From positions 434,001 through 498,000 of the forward strand of contig NZ_BDCI01000002.1 in assembly GCF_001613425.1 (NCBI RefSeq): a stretch of 64,000 nt of DNA, in the 5' to 3' direction. This document shows positions 9,690 through 18,202 of this stretch, piece by piece; within the stretch, counting starts at the first letter, position 1; each line of letters begins with the position of its first letter. Made by a program: the position numbers and the translations under genes. Origin of the DNA: Nocardia vulneris. GTDB lineage: Bacteria > Actinomycetota > Actinomycetes > Mycobacteriales > Mycobacteriaceae. A model generated the notes under the pieces. It worked only from the letters and a program-made list of their open reading frames with translations. It ran no database searches and had not been told where the DNA came from.

Positions 9690-9775
9690 CTGGTTTCGCC
9701 TTTCGCCCGATCGCCGCTCGGGTACTGGCCGGGCGCCGACGGCTCCGGAAGTTCCGGCCACATCGTCGCCCGTCG
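9690..9775 (+). pseudogene. Decayed 3' fragment of the phytoene-desaturase-like FAD gene
   Basis: Bases 9725-9771 match 7671-7717, the 3' end of the FAD oxidoreductase gene, at 42 of 47 positions in the same orientation. The translation WPGADGSGSSGHIVA mirrors WPGAGVSGNSGHIVA. A second short match (TTCGCC-TTCGCCCG) sits about 30 bases upstream instead of about 77, implying an internal deletion. No stop follows at the expected place and no start is present. It is a relic, not a gene. Confidence 0.6.
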
Positions 9776-9788
9776 CGGACGTCGCAAT

Positions 9789-10166
9789 TCAGACGCCACG
9801 CACCGAGTGGATTTGCACGGCGACGTCGGCCGGGACGTCGGACTTCCAGCCCGGGGTGACATGGAAAATAATGCCGCCGCGGTAGTTGTATTCCGTGTAT
9901 CCCTCCCACGGTTTCGAGGTGCGATTCCAGAGGGAATAGACCTGGCCGTCCATGTTCTGCAGACGGAGGTCGGTCGAACCGAGCTGGAAGTAGGCGATTC
10001 GCCCGCCGCCGTCGGGTGCGCTGAAGATACAGAACCGGGCGCTCGGGCAGCGGTCGTATCCAGCTGCTTCGGCCTGCGCGGGGGCAGCGAACGCGCCCAT
10101 TCCGACCACTCCGGCAACCGCAGAGACCGCCACCGCGGCCTGTTTGAAAGTCATGCGAAAACGCAT
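9789..10166 (-). CDS. Secreted peptidase-inhibitor I36-like protein
   Basis: 125 residues with a clear Sec signal (MRFRMTFKQAAVAVSAVAGVVGMGAFAAPAQA written in pieces: basic start, hydrophobic core, APAQA cleavage near residue 32). The mature part has CPSARFCIFSAPDGGG, the conserved two-cysteine start of I36/beta-gamma-crystallin-like inhibitors, then SLWNRTS and GWKSDVP. GGGAGGGG lies about eight bases before ATG 10166, which fixes the start even though the frame is open further upstream. It is probably exported and may inhibit metalloproteases or bind the cell surface. It stands alone. Confidence 0.75.
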   Translation of the reverse strand: MRFRMTFKQAAVAVSAVAGVVGMGAFAAPAQAEAAGYDRCPSARFCIFSAPDGGGRIAYFQLGSTDLRLQNMDGQVYSLWNRTSKPWEGYTEYNYRGGIIFHVTPGWKSDVPADVAVQIHSVRGV

Positions 10167-10358
10167 TGTCGTGCCCCTCCCGTTATGAGGCGGCTCGAGC
10201 GAGCCTGCCGTCGAATGGATAGTAGGACAATCGAAGTCGGTCGCATTCCCCAGTTGCGACCCCACTCGCGCCGCGCGGGCCCGCGTTCCGGCAGACGATG
10301 ACCCGTGGATTATCGAGTACTTACGGTTGCGAACTACCCCGCTGAGTAGGGTCGGGGG

Positions 10359-11249
10359 ATGGTGTTCGATTCCACTCGGTTCGATCTGCAACCCTATGCC
10401 GGTTTCGACTTCGACGGCTGCGTTCGGCGGACGTATTGCAGCTTCGAGGATGCCGGGTGGCAGTCGCTGCTCGTACAGCGGTTCGAGCATGCGCCCGTGG
10501 TGCGTGAGATGCCGTTGCCGGCCGCGGCGGATCTACATCTGGTGTTACCGCTGACGGGGAAAGCGGTGCTGCAGACACGCAACGGCGGGCGCAGCGTGCC
10601 GTCCACCTGGCTGCCCGGCACAATCGACGCCAAACTGCCGGGCCAGGTCACCTCGGTGAGTTATCGCGGCGACGGACCGATGCGCAGTGTGCAGGTGCAC
10701 ATCCCGCGCCCCACGGTCGACGCGGCCGCGGCCCAATTGGGCGAACAGGGCGTGGATTTCGAAGCGGTGTCCGCGGCGCTCACGCAAGGCGATCCGCTGA
10801 TCGAGGAAGTGATGCGCGCGCTCGCGGTGCCCAGCGGCGCGGATGATCTCTACGCCGAGTCCGCGGCCGCCTTCCTGAGCATGCACCTGCTGGTCCGGCA
10901 TGCCGGTGCGGCGGCGCCGACGGCACCGGCCCGCGAGGATCGGCGGGTGCGCGCGGCGGTGACGATGATGCGCGAACGGTACGCCGAGCCGATCACTTTG
11001 GCGGATATCGCGGGCGAAGTGCATCTCAGCGTCTACCACCTGGTCCGGGTCTTCCGGACCGAGACCGGGACGACACCGCATCAGTTCCTGCTCCGGCTGC
11101 GGGTCGACGAGGTGAAGCGGCTGCTGCGCGACACCGAGCTCCCGATCGAACAGATCGCGCCGCGTTGCGGTTTCGGCAGCGCCGGTGCGCTGTCCACCGC
11201 TTTCCTGCGGTACACCGGCGTCCGGCCTTCGGTGTACCGCAAGAACTGA
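10359..11249 (+). CDS. AraC-family transcriptional regulator
   Basis: 296 residues. Residues 1-180 form an AraC-binding-like sensor (LHLVLPLTGKAVLQT). The C-terminal 100 residues hold two helix-turn-helix units (ITLADIAGEVHLSVYHLVRVFRTE and the CGFGSAGALSTAFLRYTGVRPSVYR region), ending in the usual P-x-x-Y-R. It lies 115 bases upstream of the lipid operon on the same strand, so it is a natural candidate regulator of that operon. The ligand is unknown. Confidence 0.88.
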   Translation: MVFDSTRFDLQPYAGFDFDGCVRRTYCSFEDAGWQSLLVQRFEHAPVVREMPLPAAADLHLVLPLTGKAVLQTRNGGRSVPSTWLPGTIDAKLPGQVTSVSYRGDGPMRSVQVHIPRPTVDAAAAQLGEQGVDFEAVSAALTQGDPLIEEVMRALAVPSGADDLYAESAAAFLSMHLLVRHAGAAAPTAPAREDRRVRAAVTMMRERYAEPITLADIAGEVHLSVYHLVRVFRTETGTTPHQFLLRLRVDEVKRLLRDTELPIEQIAPRCGFGSAGALSTAFLRYTGVRPSVYRKN

Positions 11250-11364
11250 TCGGCACGCCGCAATTCCGTGCCTGGCCCTCGCGCCACGCGGTCACGTGTA
11301 CTGAGACCCGGAACACGACCGCTCCGATTCTTCGAAATCGACTGTGCGAGAGGGGCAACGACAC

Positions 11365-13065
11365 GTGCGCGAAAGCTGGGTCACCGATGTCGTGGCCGGT
11401 TACGAGAACGACCACGCGCCCGCCCATGAGTACCTCGGCGAGAACGGCGAATGGACCGTGGTCAGCCGGCACGGCCTACTGCACGGGGTGCGCGCGGCCG
11501 CCGCGGGATGGCGCGCGGCCGGTGCGCGTCCCGGTGACCGGATCGCGATGGAGGCCACCGACCCGCACCTCTTCGTCCCGGCCTTCCTCGGCGCCCTGTG
11601 GGCCGGTGTGGTGCCGGTTCCGGTGCCGCCACCGCCGCCGCAGGGACGTCGCGCCGCCTGGCACGATCACGTGGCAGCCATGGCCGCCGCAGCGCAGACC
11701 CGGGCGATCGCGCTGCGCGCCGGCACGGCCGCCCCCGCGGGCAGCGAGCGGACGATCGTCCTCGATACCGTCGTGGCAGCACCACCGGACGCGTCGGATC
11801 CCTGCCATCCCGAACCGGACGCGACCGCCTACGTGCAGTTCAGCAGCGGCAGCACCGGAACTCCGCGCGCGATCCCGGCGCGCGTGGCCGCGGTGCGGGC
11901 CAACGGGATGGCCATCATGCGCGACGGCCTGCGCGGCGATCCGGCGGTGGACCGCGGGCTGTCCTGGCTGCCACTGCACCACGACATGGGGCTGGTCGGA
12001 TTCGTCTTGGCGCCCTTGCTGATCGGCGTTCCCGTCTCCTTCGTGCCGACCCGCGCCTTCGTCCGCCACCCCGGGCTGTGGTTACGTGCCATGTCGGAAC
12101 GGCGCGCGACGATCAGTTTCGCCCCCAATTTCGCCTACGCGCTCAGCGCCCGCCGGACCGCGCCGGAGGAGATCGCCGCGCTGAAGCTCGACCACGTGCG
12201 CGTGCTCGGGTGCGGCGCGGAGCCCATCAACCACGCTGTGTTGCACCACTTTCTGCGCACCTTCGCACCCGCGGGACTCGAACCCGAAACGCTGACACCG
12301 TGTTACGGACTCGCCGAGGCTACGCTCGCAGTCGCGCTCGCCACGCCGGACCGCCCCTACCGCGTGGACCATCTCCGCGCCGGCGAATTGTCCGGCGGGC
12401 GCGCCGTCCCCCTCGAGCCGGAAACCGCCGCCCAGGTGCCGACACAGCACGAAAATAGCTCCACACCTACGGTTTCCGAGGAAACAGCGACGATCGTCAG
12501 CTGTGGACCGCCGTTGGCCGGTCATCAGATCGTCGTGCGCGACGACGTCGGCGAAACCGTCGCCGAGCGGATCGTCGGCGAGATCTGGGTGCGCGGTCCC
12601 TCGATCGCACGGACCTATCTGGGCGCGGTCTCCGCGACGCACCATACGTTTCGGCCGGACGGCTGGCTGCGTACCGGCGACCTCGGCTACCTGGCCGACG
12701 GGGAACTGTTCGTGACCGGCCGGGTCAAGGATCTGCTGATCCTCAACGGCCGCAACATCGATCCGCAACGGGTGGAGTGGGTCGCCGAGACCGTGGCCGG
12801 TGTGCGGGCCGGCGGCGTCGTCGCCTGCACCCGGCCGGGATCGGGCTCCGAGGAACTGGTCGTGGTCGCGGAATGCCGGACCGCGGACACGACGGAAATA
12901 CCTGCGGCACTGCGGGAAGCCGTCGCCGCCGCCCTCGGCATTCCGGTGCACGACGTGGTGACCGTGGCTCCCGGCACCGTGCCCAGGACGACCTCGGGAA
13001 AGCCACGACGGCAGGAGACCCGCCGTCGTTACCTGGAAGGGGCGCTGCATGTCCAGCAAAGCTGA
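11365..13065 (+). CDS. Fatty-acyl-AMP ligase (FAAL), lipid operon
   Basis: 566 residues. It activates a fatty acid as acyl-adenylate and passes it to an ACP. The FAAL-type signature WLPLHHDMGLVG is at about 200-211, the core GLAEAT and GEIWVRGPS motifs are present, and the C-terminal lysine region is TTSGKPRRQ. The P-loop reads SSGSTGTPRA near residue 160, so the usual Lys of PKG is Arg. GTG 11365 is chosen because AGAGGGG lies about ten bases upstream; an in-frame GTG at 11344 precedes that ribosome site. It is the first gene of a five-gene operon with its own ACP, and overlaps the next gene by 17 bases. Confidence 0.85.
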   Translation: MRESWVTDVVAGYENDHAPAHEYLGENGEWTVVSRHGLLHGVRAAAAGWRAAGARPGDRIAMEATDPHLFVPAFLGALWAGVVPVPVPPPPPQGRRAAWHDHVAAMAAAAQTRAIALRAGTAAPAGSERTIVLDTVVAAPPDASDPCHPEPDATAYVQFSSGSTGTPRAIPARVAAVRANGMAIMRDGLRGDPAVDRGLSWLPLHHDMGLVGFVLAPLLIGVPVSFVPTRAFVRHPGLWLRAMSERRATISFAPNFAYALSARRTAPEEIAALKLDHVRVLGCGAEPINHAVLHHFLRTFAPAGLEPETLTPCYGLAEATLAVALATPDRPYRVDHLRAGELSGGRAVPLEPETAAQVPTQHENSSTPTVSEETATIVSCGPPLAGHQIVVRDDVGETVAERIVGEIWVRGPSIARTYLGAVSATHHTFRPDGWLRTGDLGYLADGELFVTGRVKDLLILNGRNIDPQRVEWVAETVAGVRAGGVVACTRPGSGSEELVVVAECRTADTTEIPAALREAVAAALGIPVHDVVTVAPGTVPRTTSGKPRRQETRRRYLEGALHVQQS

Positions 13066-13906
13066 TATCGCCGTCAGTTACGACCTCGACCCGGAGTTCT
13101 ACCGGCTCTGGCTCGACAGCCGGATGAACTACACCTGCGGCGTCTTCGACGACACCGACGATCTCGACACCGCCCAACTCGCCAAACTCGCGGTCCTGCA
13201 CGACTTCGCGCACATCAAGCCCGACCGCACGGTGCTGGACATCGGCTGCGGCTGGGGCAACAACCTCGCCTACCTCACCCAGGAACGCGGCGTCGCCCGA
13301 GCGCACGGCATCACCCTGTCGCAAGCCCAGTACGACGACATCCTGCGCCGCGAGCTACCGGGAGTCACCGTCTCCTGCATCGACTATCGCGAGTTCACCC
13401 CGGTGCACACCTTCGACGCGGTGCAGTCGATCTGCATGATCGAACATGTCTGCACCCCCGAGGACGCCCGCGCCGGACGCGCCGTGGCCCGGTACCGCGA
13501 CTACTTCCACAAGGCGTGGACATGGACCAACCCTGGCGCGTACTTCGCACTCCAGACGGGTCTGCGTGACCGCCTCCCGCGCCGTGCCGAAGACGCGCGC
13601 GAGCTGCGCTGGCTCGGCGAGACCATCTTTCCCGGCGGCATGACGCCCCGGGCCGAGGACATCGTCATGGCCGTCGGCCCCTACTGGGAGGTCATGCAAC
13701 TGCGCACCCGGCGCGAAGACTACGAACGCACCACCACGCACTGGCGCAGCCGGTTGCGCGCACACGAGGAAGAAATTCGCGATCGCTGGGGCGGCGCCCT
13801 CTTCGATACCTACGACCGCTATTTGACGTGCTGTATCAACTCGTTCGCACGCAGGCACATGACCCTGTCCCAGTGGTGCCTGCGTCGCGTGGACGATCCC
13901 GAGTAA
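13049..13906 (+). CDS. SAM methyltransferase, cyclopropane-fatty-acid-synthase-like
   Basis: 285 residues. The start (SYDLDPEFYRLWLDSRMNYTCG) and the SAM motif VLDIGCGWG at 62-70, with HGITLSQAQ after it, are the CMAS/mycolic-acid-methyltransferase pattern. Those enzymes add a methylene or methyl group to a double bond or activated position of a lipid chain. It lies between a FAAL and an ACP and upstream of an acyl-ACP desaturase, so methylation or cyclopropanation of the desaturated chain is inferred. The C-terminal half is divergent, and a polyketide-type methyltransferase is the alternative. Confidence 0.78.
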   Translation: MSSKADIAVSYDLDPEFYRLWLDSRMNYTCGVFDDTDDLDTAQLAKLAVLHDFAHIKPDRTVLDIGCGWGNNLAYLTQERGVARAHGITLSQAQYDDILRRELPGVTVSCIDYREFTPVHTFDAVQSICMIEHVCTPEDARAGRAVARYRDYFHKAWTWTNPGAYFALQTGLRDRLPRRAEDARELRWLGETIFPGGMTPRAEDIVMAVGPYWEVMQLRTRREDYERTTTHWRSRLRAHEEEIRDRWGGALFDTYDRYLTCCINSFARRHMTLSQWCLRRVDDPE

Positions 13907-13947
13907 AAGCTCTCTGCCCCAACGAAACCGCATCGAAGGGAACGCCT

Positions 13948-14202
13948 ATGACCCAGGACGAACTGCTGGCCCTGCTCGGCACCGGTCTGCGCGACGTCAC
14001 CTCCGCGGCGCATCCGCCCTTGCGCCCGGACTCCGACCTCTTCTCCCCCGGCATCGATTCGGTGCAGCTGCTCGAACTCGTCACGTGGACCGAGAAGCAG
14101 CTCGACATCCGCCTGCCCGACGAAAAGCTCTATACCGTCACCGATGTCGAGGGGCTGTGCCGGCTCATCATGACCGAACTAGCGCATCGGGTCGATCGAT
14201 GA
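13948..14202 (+). CDS. Acyl carrier protein
   Basis: 84 residues, the usual carrier-protein size. The phosphopantetheine attachment serine is Ser38 in GIDSVQLLEL, and the helix III region LPDEKLYTVTDVEGL follows. GAAGGG lies about nine bases before ATG 13948. It presumably receives the acyl group from the FAAL two genes upstream and presents it to the desaturase and methyltransferase. Its stop overlaps the desaturase start as ATGA, coupling carrier and enzyme. Confidence 0.88.
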   Translation: MTQDELLALLGTGLRDVTSAAHPPLRPDSDLFSPGIDSVQLLELVTWTEKQLDIRLPDEKLYTVTDVEGLCRLIMTELAHRVDR

Positions 14203-14990
14203 ACAGGGATCTGCGCGAGTCCTTCCACCGCACGTACATGACGTTCTTCGAGAACGCCGAGCGCACGCGCCGTTGGAATCCGTTCAACGACATCGACTGG
14301 GACGGACTCGACACCGCACAGAGCGACGCGCAGCTCGCGACCAACGCTGAAACATTCTGCGGTGTCGAACTTTTTCTCCCGGACTACCTCAACACCCACC
14401 TGGAACTGTTCGGCCGCAACTACGCCCAGGCCTGGTTCGCCGCGAACTGGGGGTACGAGGAATCCAAACACGCGCTCGTGCTTCGCGAATACCTGCATCG
14501 CAGCGGCCAACGCACCCAAGAGCAGCTCCACGACTACGCGGATACGGTCCTGGCCAAGCGCTGGGAACGACCGTACGCGAGCCCCCGGGAGATGCTGATC
14601 TACGGAATGATCCAGGAACTCACGACTTTCGTGGTCTATCGCTCGCAGCGCACGCTGGCCGACCGGACCGGGCACTCGGTCCTGGCCGATATCTACCGGA
14701 TCATCGGCCGCGACGAGATGGCGCACACGAAGTTCTATCAGCACATGGTCGCGCTGCTGCTCGACGAGGACCGTGCAGGCACTCTCGCCGATCTGGCTCA
14801 TGTGCTGCGGACCTTCCGCATGCCCGCCGAACAACTGCTGCCCGATCCCGAGGCCCGCTCGGTGCTGATGCGCTCCACCGGGATCAACGCGCAGGTCTAC
14901 CTGCGCGACATCGTCGCGCCCACCCTGTCGGCCTTGCACCTGACCCGCCACGATCTGCCCGCACCCACCCGCCACCGGAAGGAGCGCTAG
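14199..14990 (+). CDS. Diiron acyl-ACP desaturase (ferritin-like, DesA type)
   Basis: 263 residues, the size of soluble actinobacterial acyl-ACP desaturases. The two iron-binding motifs are EESKH at 87-91 and DEMAH at 172-176, with further candidate ligands Glu57 and Glu140. The family introduces a cis double bond into ACP-bound chains with O2 and ferredoxin. The dedicated ACP directly upstream, with an ATGA overlap, supports chain desaturation on that ACP. The product double bond would be the natural substrate for the CMAS-like methyltransferase of the same operon. Confidence 0.85.
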   Translation: MNRDLRESFHRTYMTFFENAERTRRWNPFNDIDWDGLDTAQSDAQLATNAETFCGVELFLPDYLNTHLELFGRNYAQAWFAANWGYEESKHALVLREYLHRSGQRTQEQLHDYADTVLAKRWERPYASPREMLIYGMIQELTTFVVYRSQRTLADRTGHSVLADIYRIIGRDEMAHTKFYQHMVALLLDEDRAGTLADLAHVLRTFRMPAEQLLPDPEARSVLMRSTGINAQVYLRDIVAPTLSALHLTRHDLPAPTRHRKER

Positions 14991-16732
14991 TGTCCGAATC
15001 GCCGGTGATCGATGTGCTCAGCGACCCGCTCTTCGATCCGCACGTCCGCTACCAACTGGGCGTAGACGATCTGATGCGGCTGACCGTCGAGCGCGCGAAG
15101 CTACTGCACGCCAAGGGAATCGTGGGCAGCGAAGCGTGGTGTGGCGGCAACCGGCAGGACCGCTTCCCCGATCTGGTGCGCACCGCCGGCTGGTTGAGTG
15201 CCTTCGACATCTCTTTGGTCGCCACGACCGGCAACCAGCAGCTGGCCGGCAATGCGCTGCTCGCACACGGCAGCCCGGCGCAGATCGAGGCCTATCGCGA
15301 CGAAATCGACCGGATGGCCCAGGTGTACGCGTTCGCCGCGACCGAGATCGGCCGGGGCACCAACCTCATCACCACCGGAACACAGGCCCACTATCGCCAC
15401 GACGACCGCTCGCTGACCCTGACGACTCCGTCCGACGACGCGGCGAAATACTGGATCGGTAACAGCCTGTTCTCCGCCACCTACGCGATGGTGCTGGCCC
15501 GGCTCGTGGTCGACGGCAACGACGAAGGGCACCACTGGTTTCGGGTGCCACTGCGGCCGAGCGAAGGCGCGATGCCGTTCGCCGGCGTACGGATTCGCCG
15601 GGCCGATCCGAAGGGCGGGCTCCCCGGGAACCAAACCGGGATGCTCCATTTCGACCAGTACCGCATTTCGCTGGACGCCCTGCTGTCCGGATGGGCGCAG
15701 ATCGACGACTCCGGCAAGTACAAAAGCGAAATCCCCAGTCGCGAACGCTATCTGCGCTGCCTCGGGACGTTCTCCCAGGAACGCATCTTCCCGGTCACGG
15801 GAGCCGCCGCCGTCCTGCGGCGCTGCTCGGCGATCACGCTGCGCTACAGCACGCACCGCGAGACCTCGGGCAAGACCCTGCTGAGCTTCGAGCACTACCG
15901 CGAACGCCTGCTGCCGGTCGTCGCCGAGGCGCTCGCTCTGCAGCACCTGACCGAACACCTCATCGAGCAATGGACCAGCCGCTACCCGACCGAGCCGATC
16001 ACCCTGCACGGACGGCCGCTGCACGGGCTGACCTCCGCGGCCAAAGCCCACGCCTCGTGGGCCGCCAACACGGCGCTCGTCGAACTGCGGGAGCTGTGCG
16101 GCGGGCACGGATTCCACAGCCACAACGAGATCGTCACCGCCCGGGTGGACGGCGAGATCAACACCACCTTCGGCGGCGACAACAACGTTCTCTGCTACGA
16201 AAGCATCCGGATCGTCGCCAAGAACACGGAGGCCGACCGTGCCCTGCCCACCCCGCCCACCCGCCCGCACACCGGACTGCGCTCCTGCGACGAGGGAATC
16301 GAGCTCCTGGAAGCGTTGGCGCAGTTGCTGTTACGGCGGTGGCGCGAGACTCGCCGCGGCGCACTGTGCCGGCCGCACGTGCACGCCAGTTGCAGCGCCG
16401 CACTGCTGCGCCGATGGTCGGCGCATACCCGGGGCCCCGTCGACGACCGCCTCCGGCTACTGCACGCGGTGACTTGCCTACTGGGCCTTGCCGATCACCT
16501 GACCGCGGAGGGATTGCTCGACGGTCCAGGCATCCGCGGCCTGTTCACCCAACGCAGCGAACTGAGCGATCAGTGCGCCGAAGATCACGCCGAAGTCCTC
16601 GATCTCCTGGACGTCCCGGCAGTCCTGCTCGACGTCCCCCTCGCCCACCCCGATTACGTGCACCGCACCGTCACCGCAGCCCGGGACACCACCCCATTGC
16701 ACGCCCCGCGGGGACAGGCGCAGTCGGCGTAG
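14990..16732 (+). CDS. Acyl-CoA oxidase / dehydrogenase-like flavoprotein
   Basis: 580 residues, long as in acyl-CoA oxidases. The N-terminal domain includes FAATEIGRGTN, the usual FAD/substrate region before the beta domain, and the C-terminal part has the family signature GGHGFHSHNEI followed by TFGGDNNVLCYE. It would introduce an alpha-beta double bond into an acyl thioester with O2 as acceptor, possibly on the ACP. GTG 14990 overlaps the desaturase TAG (TAGTG), with GGAAGGAG just upstream. It is the last gene of the lipid operon and converges on the flavin monooxygenase. Confidence 0.8.
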   Translation: MSESPVIDVLSDPLFDPHVRYQLGVDDLMRLTVERAKLLHAKGIVGSEAWCGGNRQDRFPDLVRTAGWLSAFDISLVATTGNQQLAGNALLAHGSPAQIEAYRDEIDRMAQVYAFAATEIGRGTNLITTGTQAHYRHDDRSLTLTTPSDDAAKYWIGNSLFSATYAMVLARLVVDGNDEGHHWFRVPLRPSEGAMPFAGVRIRRADPKGGLPGNQTGMLHFDQYRISLDALLSGWAQIDDSGKYKSEIPSRERYLRCLGTFSQERIFPVTGAAAVLRRCSAITLRYSTHRETSGKTLLSFEHYRERLLPVVAEALALQHLTEHLIEQWTSRYPTEPITLHGRPLHGLTSAAKAHASWAANTALVELRELCGGHGFHSHNEIVTARVDGEINTTFGGDNNVLCYESIRIVAKNTEADRALPTPPTRPHTGLRSCDEGIELLEALAQLLLRRWRETRRGALCRPHVHASCSAALLRRWSAHTRGPVDDRLRLLHAVTCLLGLADHLTAEGLLDGPGIRGLFTQRSELSDQCAEDHAEVLDLLDVPAVLLDVPLAHPDYVHRTVTAARDTTPLHAPRGQAQSA

Positions 16733-16778
16733 GGCAGTCTGCGTCGGCCCAGGAGCCGCAATGCCCCGGGTTCTGCGC

Positions 16779-18080
16779 CTACCGCACGACTACGGATTCC
16801 GAGGACCCGGAGCGCAGGACCGCGTCGATGTGGATCTGGCGGGCAATGAAGTGCCCGCACTCGACGGTTGCCGGGATGCCGGTGAGGTGCAACGAGTTTC
16901 CGTCGGGAAGTCCGGCGTAGTAGAGGCCGGGTAGCGCGCCGAGCATGCCCTTCTGCCGGTGCGGCGCGCCGTGCTCATCGAGGGCTTGTTCGGGCAGGAA
17001 ACGGTAGTCCGGCCCGAAACCCGTGCACCAGATGATCGCCGCGATGTCGTGCTGTGCCAGGTCGAGCTTGCCGCCGAAATCGGTGATATGCGTCATGTGC
17101 ACGTCGAGGGGCGGATCCTGTTCCGGAGCGACGAAGCCGCGCAGGCGAATTCCGGTGTCGATCCGATGCAGAATCGCGCGGAACGAACGGCCGGAATCCG
17201 CCGCGACGGCTACGACATTGTCCGCCAACGACAACACTGTGCCCTGCGCCGCCCGCACGGAACCGACCAGGCCGACACCCTTTTCGGCCAAGGTGCCGAG
17301 GTTCAGGTCCGCACCGCGGTTCGTCACGGCGCTCACCGGCAGACCGGGCAGCTTGGCCGGATCGGCACTGTCGAAATCCCCGGTCACGAAATCGTCGTAC
17401 AGCGAGAAGATGTACATCCACTCGTGGATGCCCCGGCCCCGGTAGCGGCGCGGAAACACCCGGTGCCGACCGACCGACAGAAAGACGCGGCGGCCGGTGT
17501 CGGCGAGTTCGTCGGCGATCTGCTGGCCGCTGATGCCCGCCCCGACCACCAGGACCGCCCCCTCGGGCAGGGTCGCGGGATTTCGGTAGTCACGCGAATG
17601 CACCTGCCGGACAGCCGGATCGATATCGGCCGCGAAGTCGGGCACCCGAGGTTTGGCGTAACCGCCCACCGCCGCGACAACGTTGCGGGATTCGAGCGCG
17701 GCGCCGGTCGACAGCGACGTCCGGAACCTGACGTCGTCGCGATCCGACGCTGCCGGCGCGCACTCGACCGCGCGGACCTCGGTGTGCTGCCACACCCGGA
17801 GCTGTCGCTGTGCCGCGTAGCGACGCAGGTGCCCCGCCAGCTCGCGGCCCGACATGGTGCCGTCGGGATCGGTGCCGTCGTACTCCCAGCCGGGGAACTG
17901 GATGGTGCGGTTGCCGCTACCGACCAGCAGGCTGTCCCACCGTTCGTGCGCCCAGGCATGACCCACCTCGGCCTTCTCCACGATCACCGCCTCGTGGCCG
18001 ATCTCCTGTAGCGAGGCGGCCACCCCGCACCCCTGCTGGCCTGCACCGATGATGACAGTTTCGGCGTATTCGATGGTCAT
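16779..18080 (-). CDS. Flavin-containing monooxygenase (FAD/NADPH)
   Basis: 433 residues. The FAD motif is IIGAGQQGCG at 10-19 and the NADPH motif is VVGAGISGQQ near 177. A late ATG-type motif (IWCTGFGPDYRF) completes the FMO/Baeyer-Villiger pattern. Such enzymes oxygenate N, S or carbonyl carbon of a small substrate. It is not of the ornithine/lysine N-hydroxylase (SidA) type. ATG 18080 has AGAGGG upstream. It diverges from a MerR regulator across a region with an iron box, so expression under iron limitation is inferred. Confidence 0.83.
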   Translation of the reverse strand: MTIEYAETVIIGAGQQGCGVAASLQEIGHEAVIVEKAEVGHAWAHERWDSLLVGSGNRTIQFPGWEYDGTDPDGTMSGRELAGHLRRYAAQRQLRVWQHTEVRAVECAPAASDRDDVRFRTSLSTGAALESRNVVAAVGGYAKPRVPDFAADIDPAVRQVHSRDYRNPATLPEGAVLVVGAGISGQQIADELADTGRRVFLSVGRHRVFPRRYRGRGIHEWMYIFSLYDDFVTGDFDSADPAKLPGLPVSAVTNRGADLNLGTLAEKGVGLVGSVRAAQGTVLSLADNVVAVAADSGRSFRAILHRIDTGIRLRGFVAPEQDPPLDVHMTHITDFGGKLDLAQHDIAAIIWCTGFGPDYRFLPEQALDEHGAPHRQKGMLGALPGLYYAGLPDGNSLHLTGIPATVECGHFIARQIHIDAVLRSGSSESVVVR

Positions 18081-18129
18081 CGGATCACCCTCTCCGCGCT
18101 GCGCGACGGTCGTAGTTCCACCCTGTTCG

Positions 18130-18148
18130 TTAGGCTTGCCTTACTCAA
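18130..18148. promoter_or_regulatory. Candidate IdeR/DmdR iron box between FMO and MerR genes
   Basis: TTAGGCTTGCCTTACTCAA matches the 19-base IdeR consensus (TTAGGTTAGGCTAACCTAA) at 13 positions by eye, including both outer TTAGG and AA ends. It lies 50 bases before the FMO start and 55 before the MerR start, where it could repress either promoter under iron-replete conditions. Confidence 0.55.
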
Positions 18149-18156
18149 ACATTTGA
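18145..18156. promoter_or_regulatory. Dyad TCAAA-CA-TTTGA, candidate MerR operator
   Basis: A perfect 5+5 inverted repeat with a 2-base centre partly overlaps the iron box and lies 47 bases upstream of the MerR gene. The position is typical for autoregulation, but no promoter hexamers could be assigned with certainty. Confidence 0.35.
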
Positions 18157-18202
18157 AGTCGAGTAGAGATCAAGTCCGCCAACGACGAGAACGGCAGGTG
18201 AG

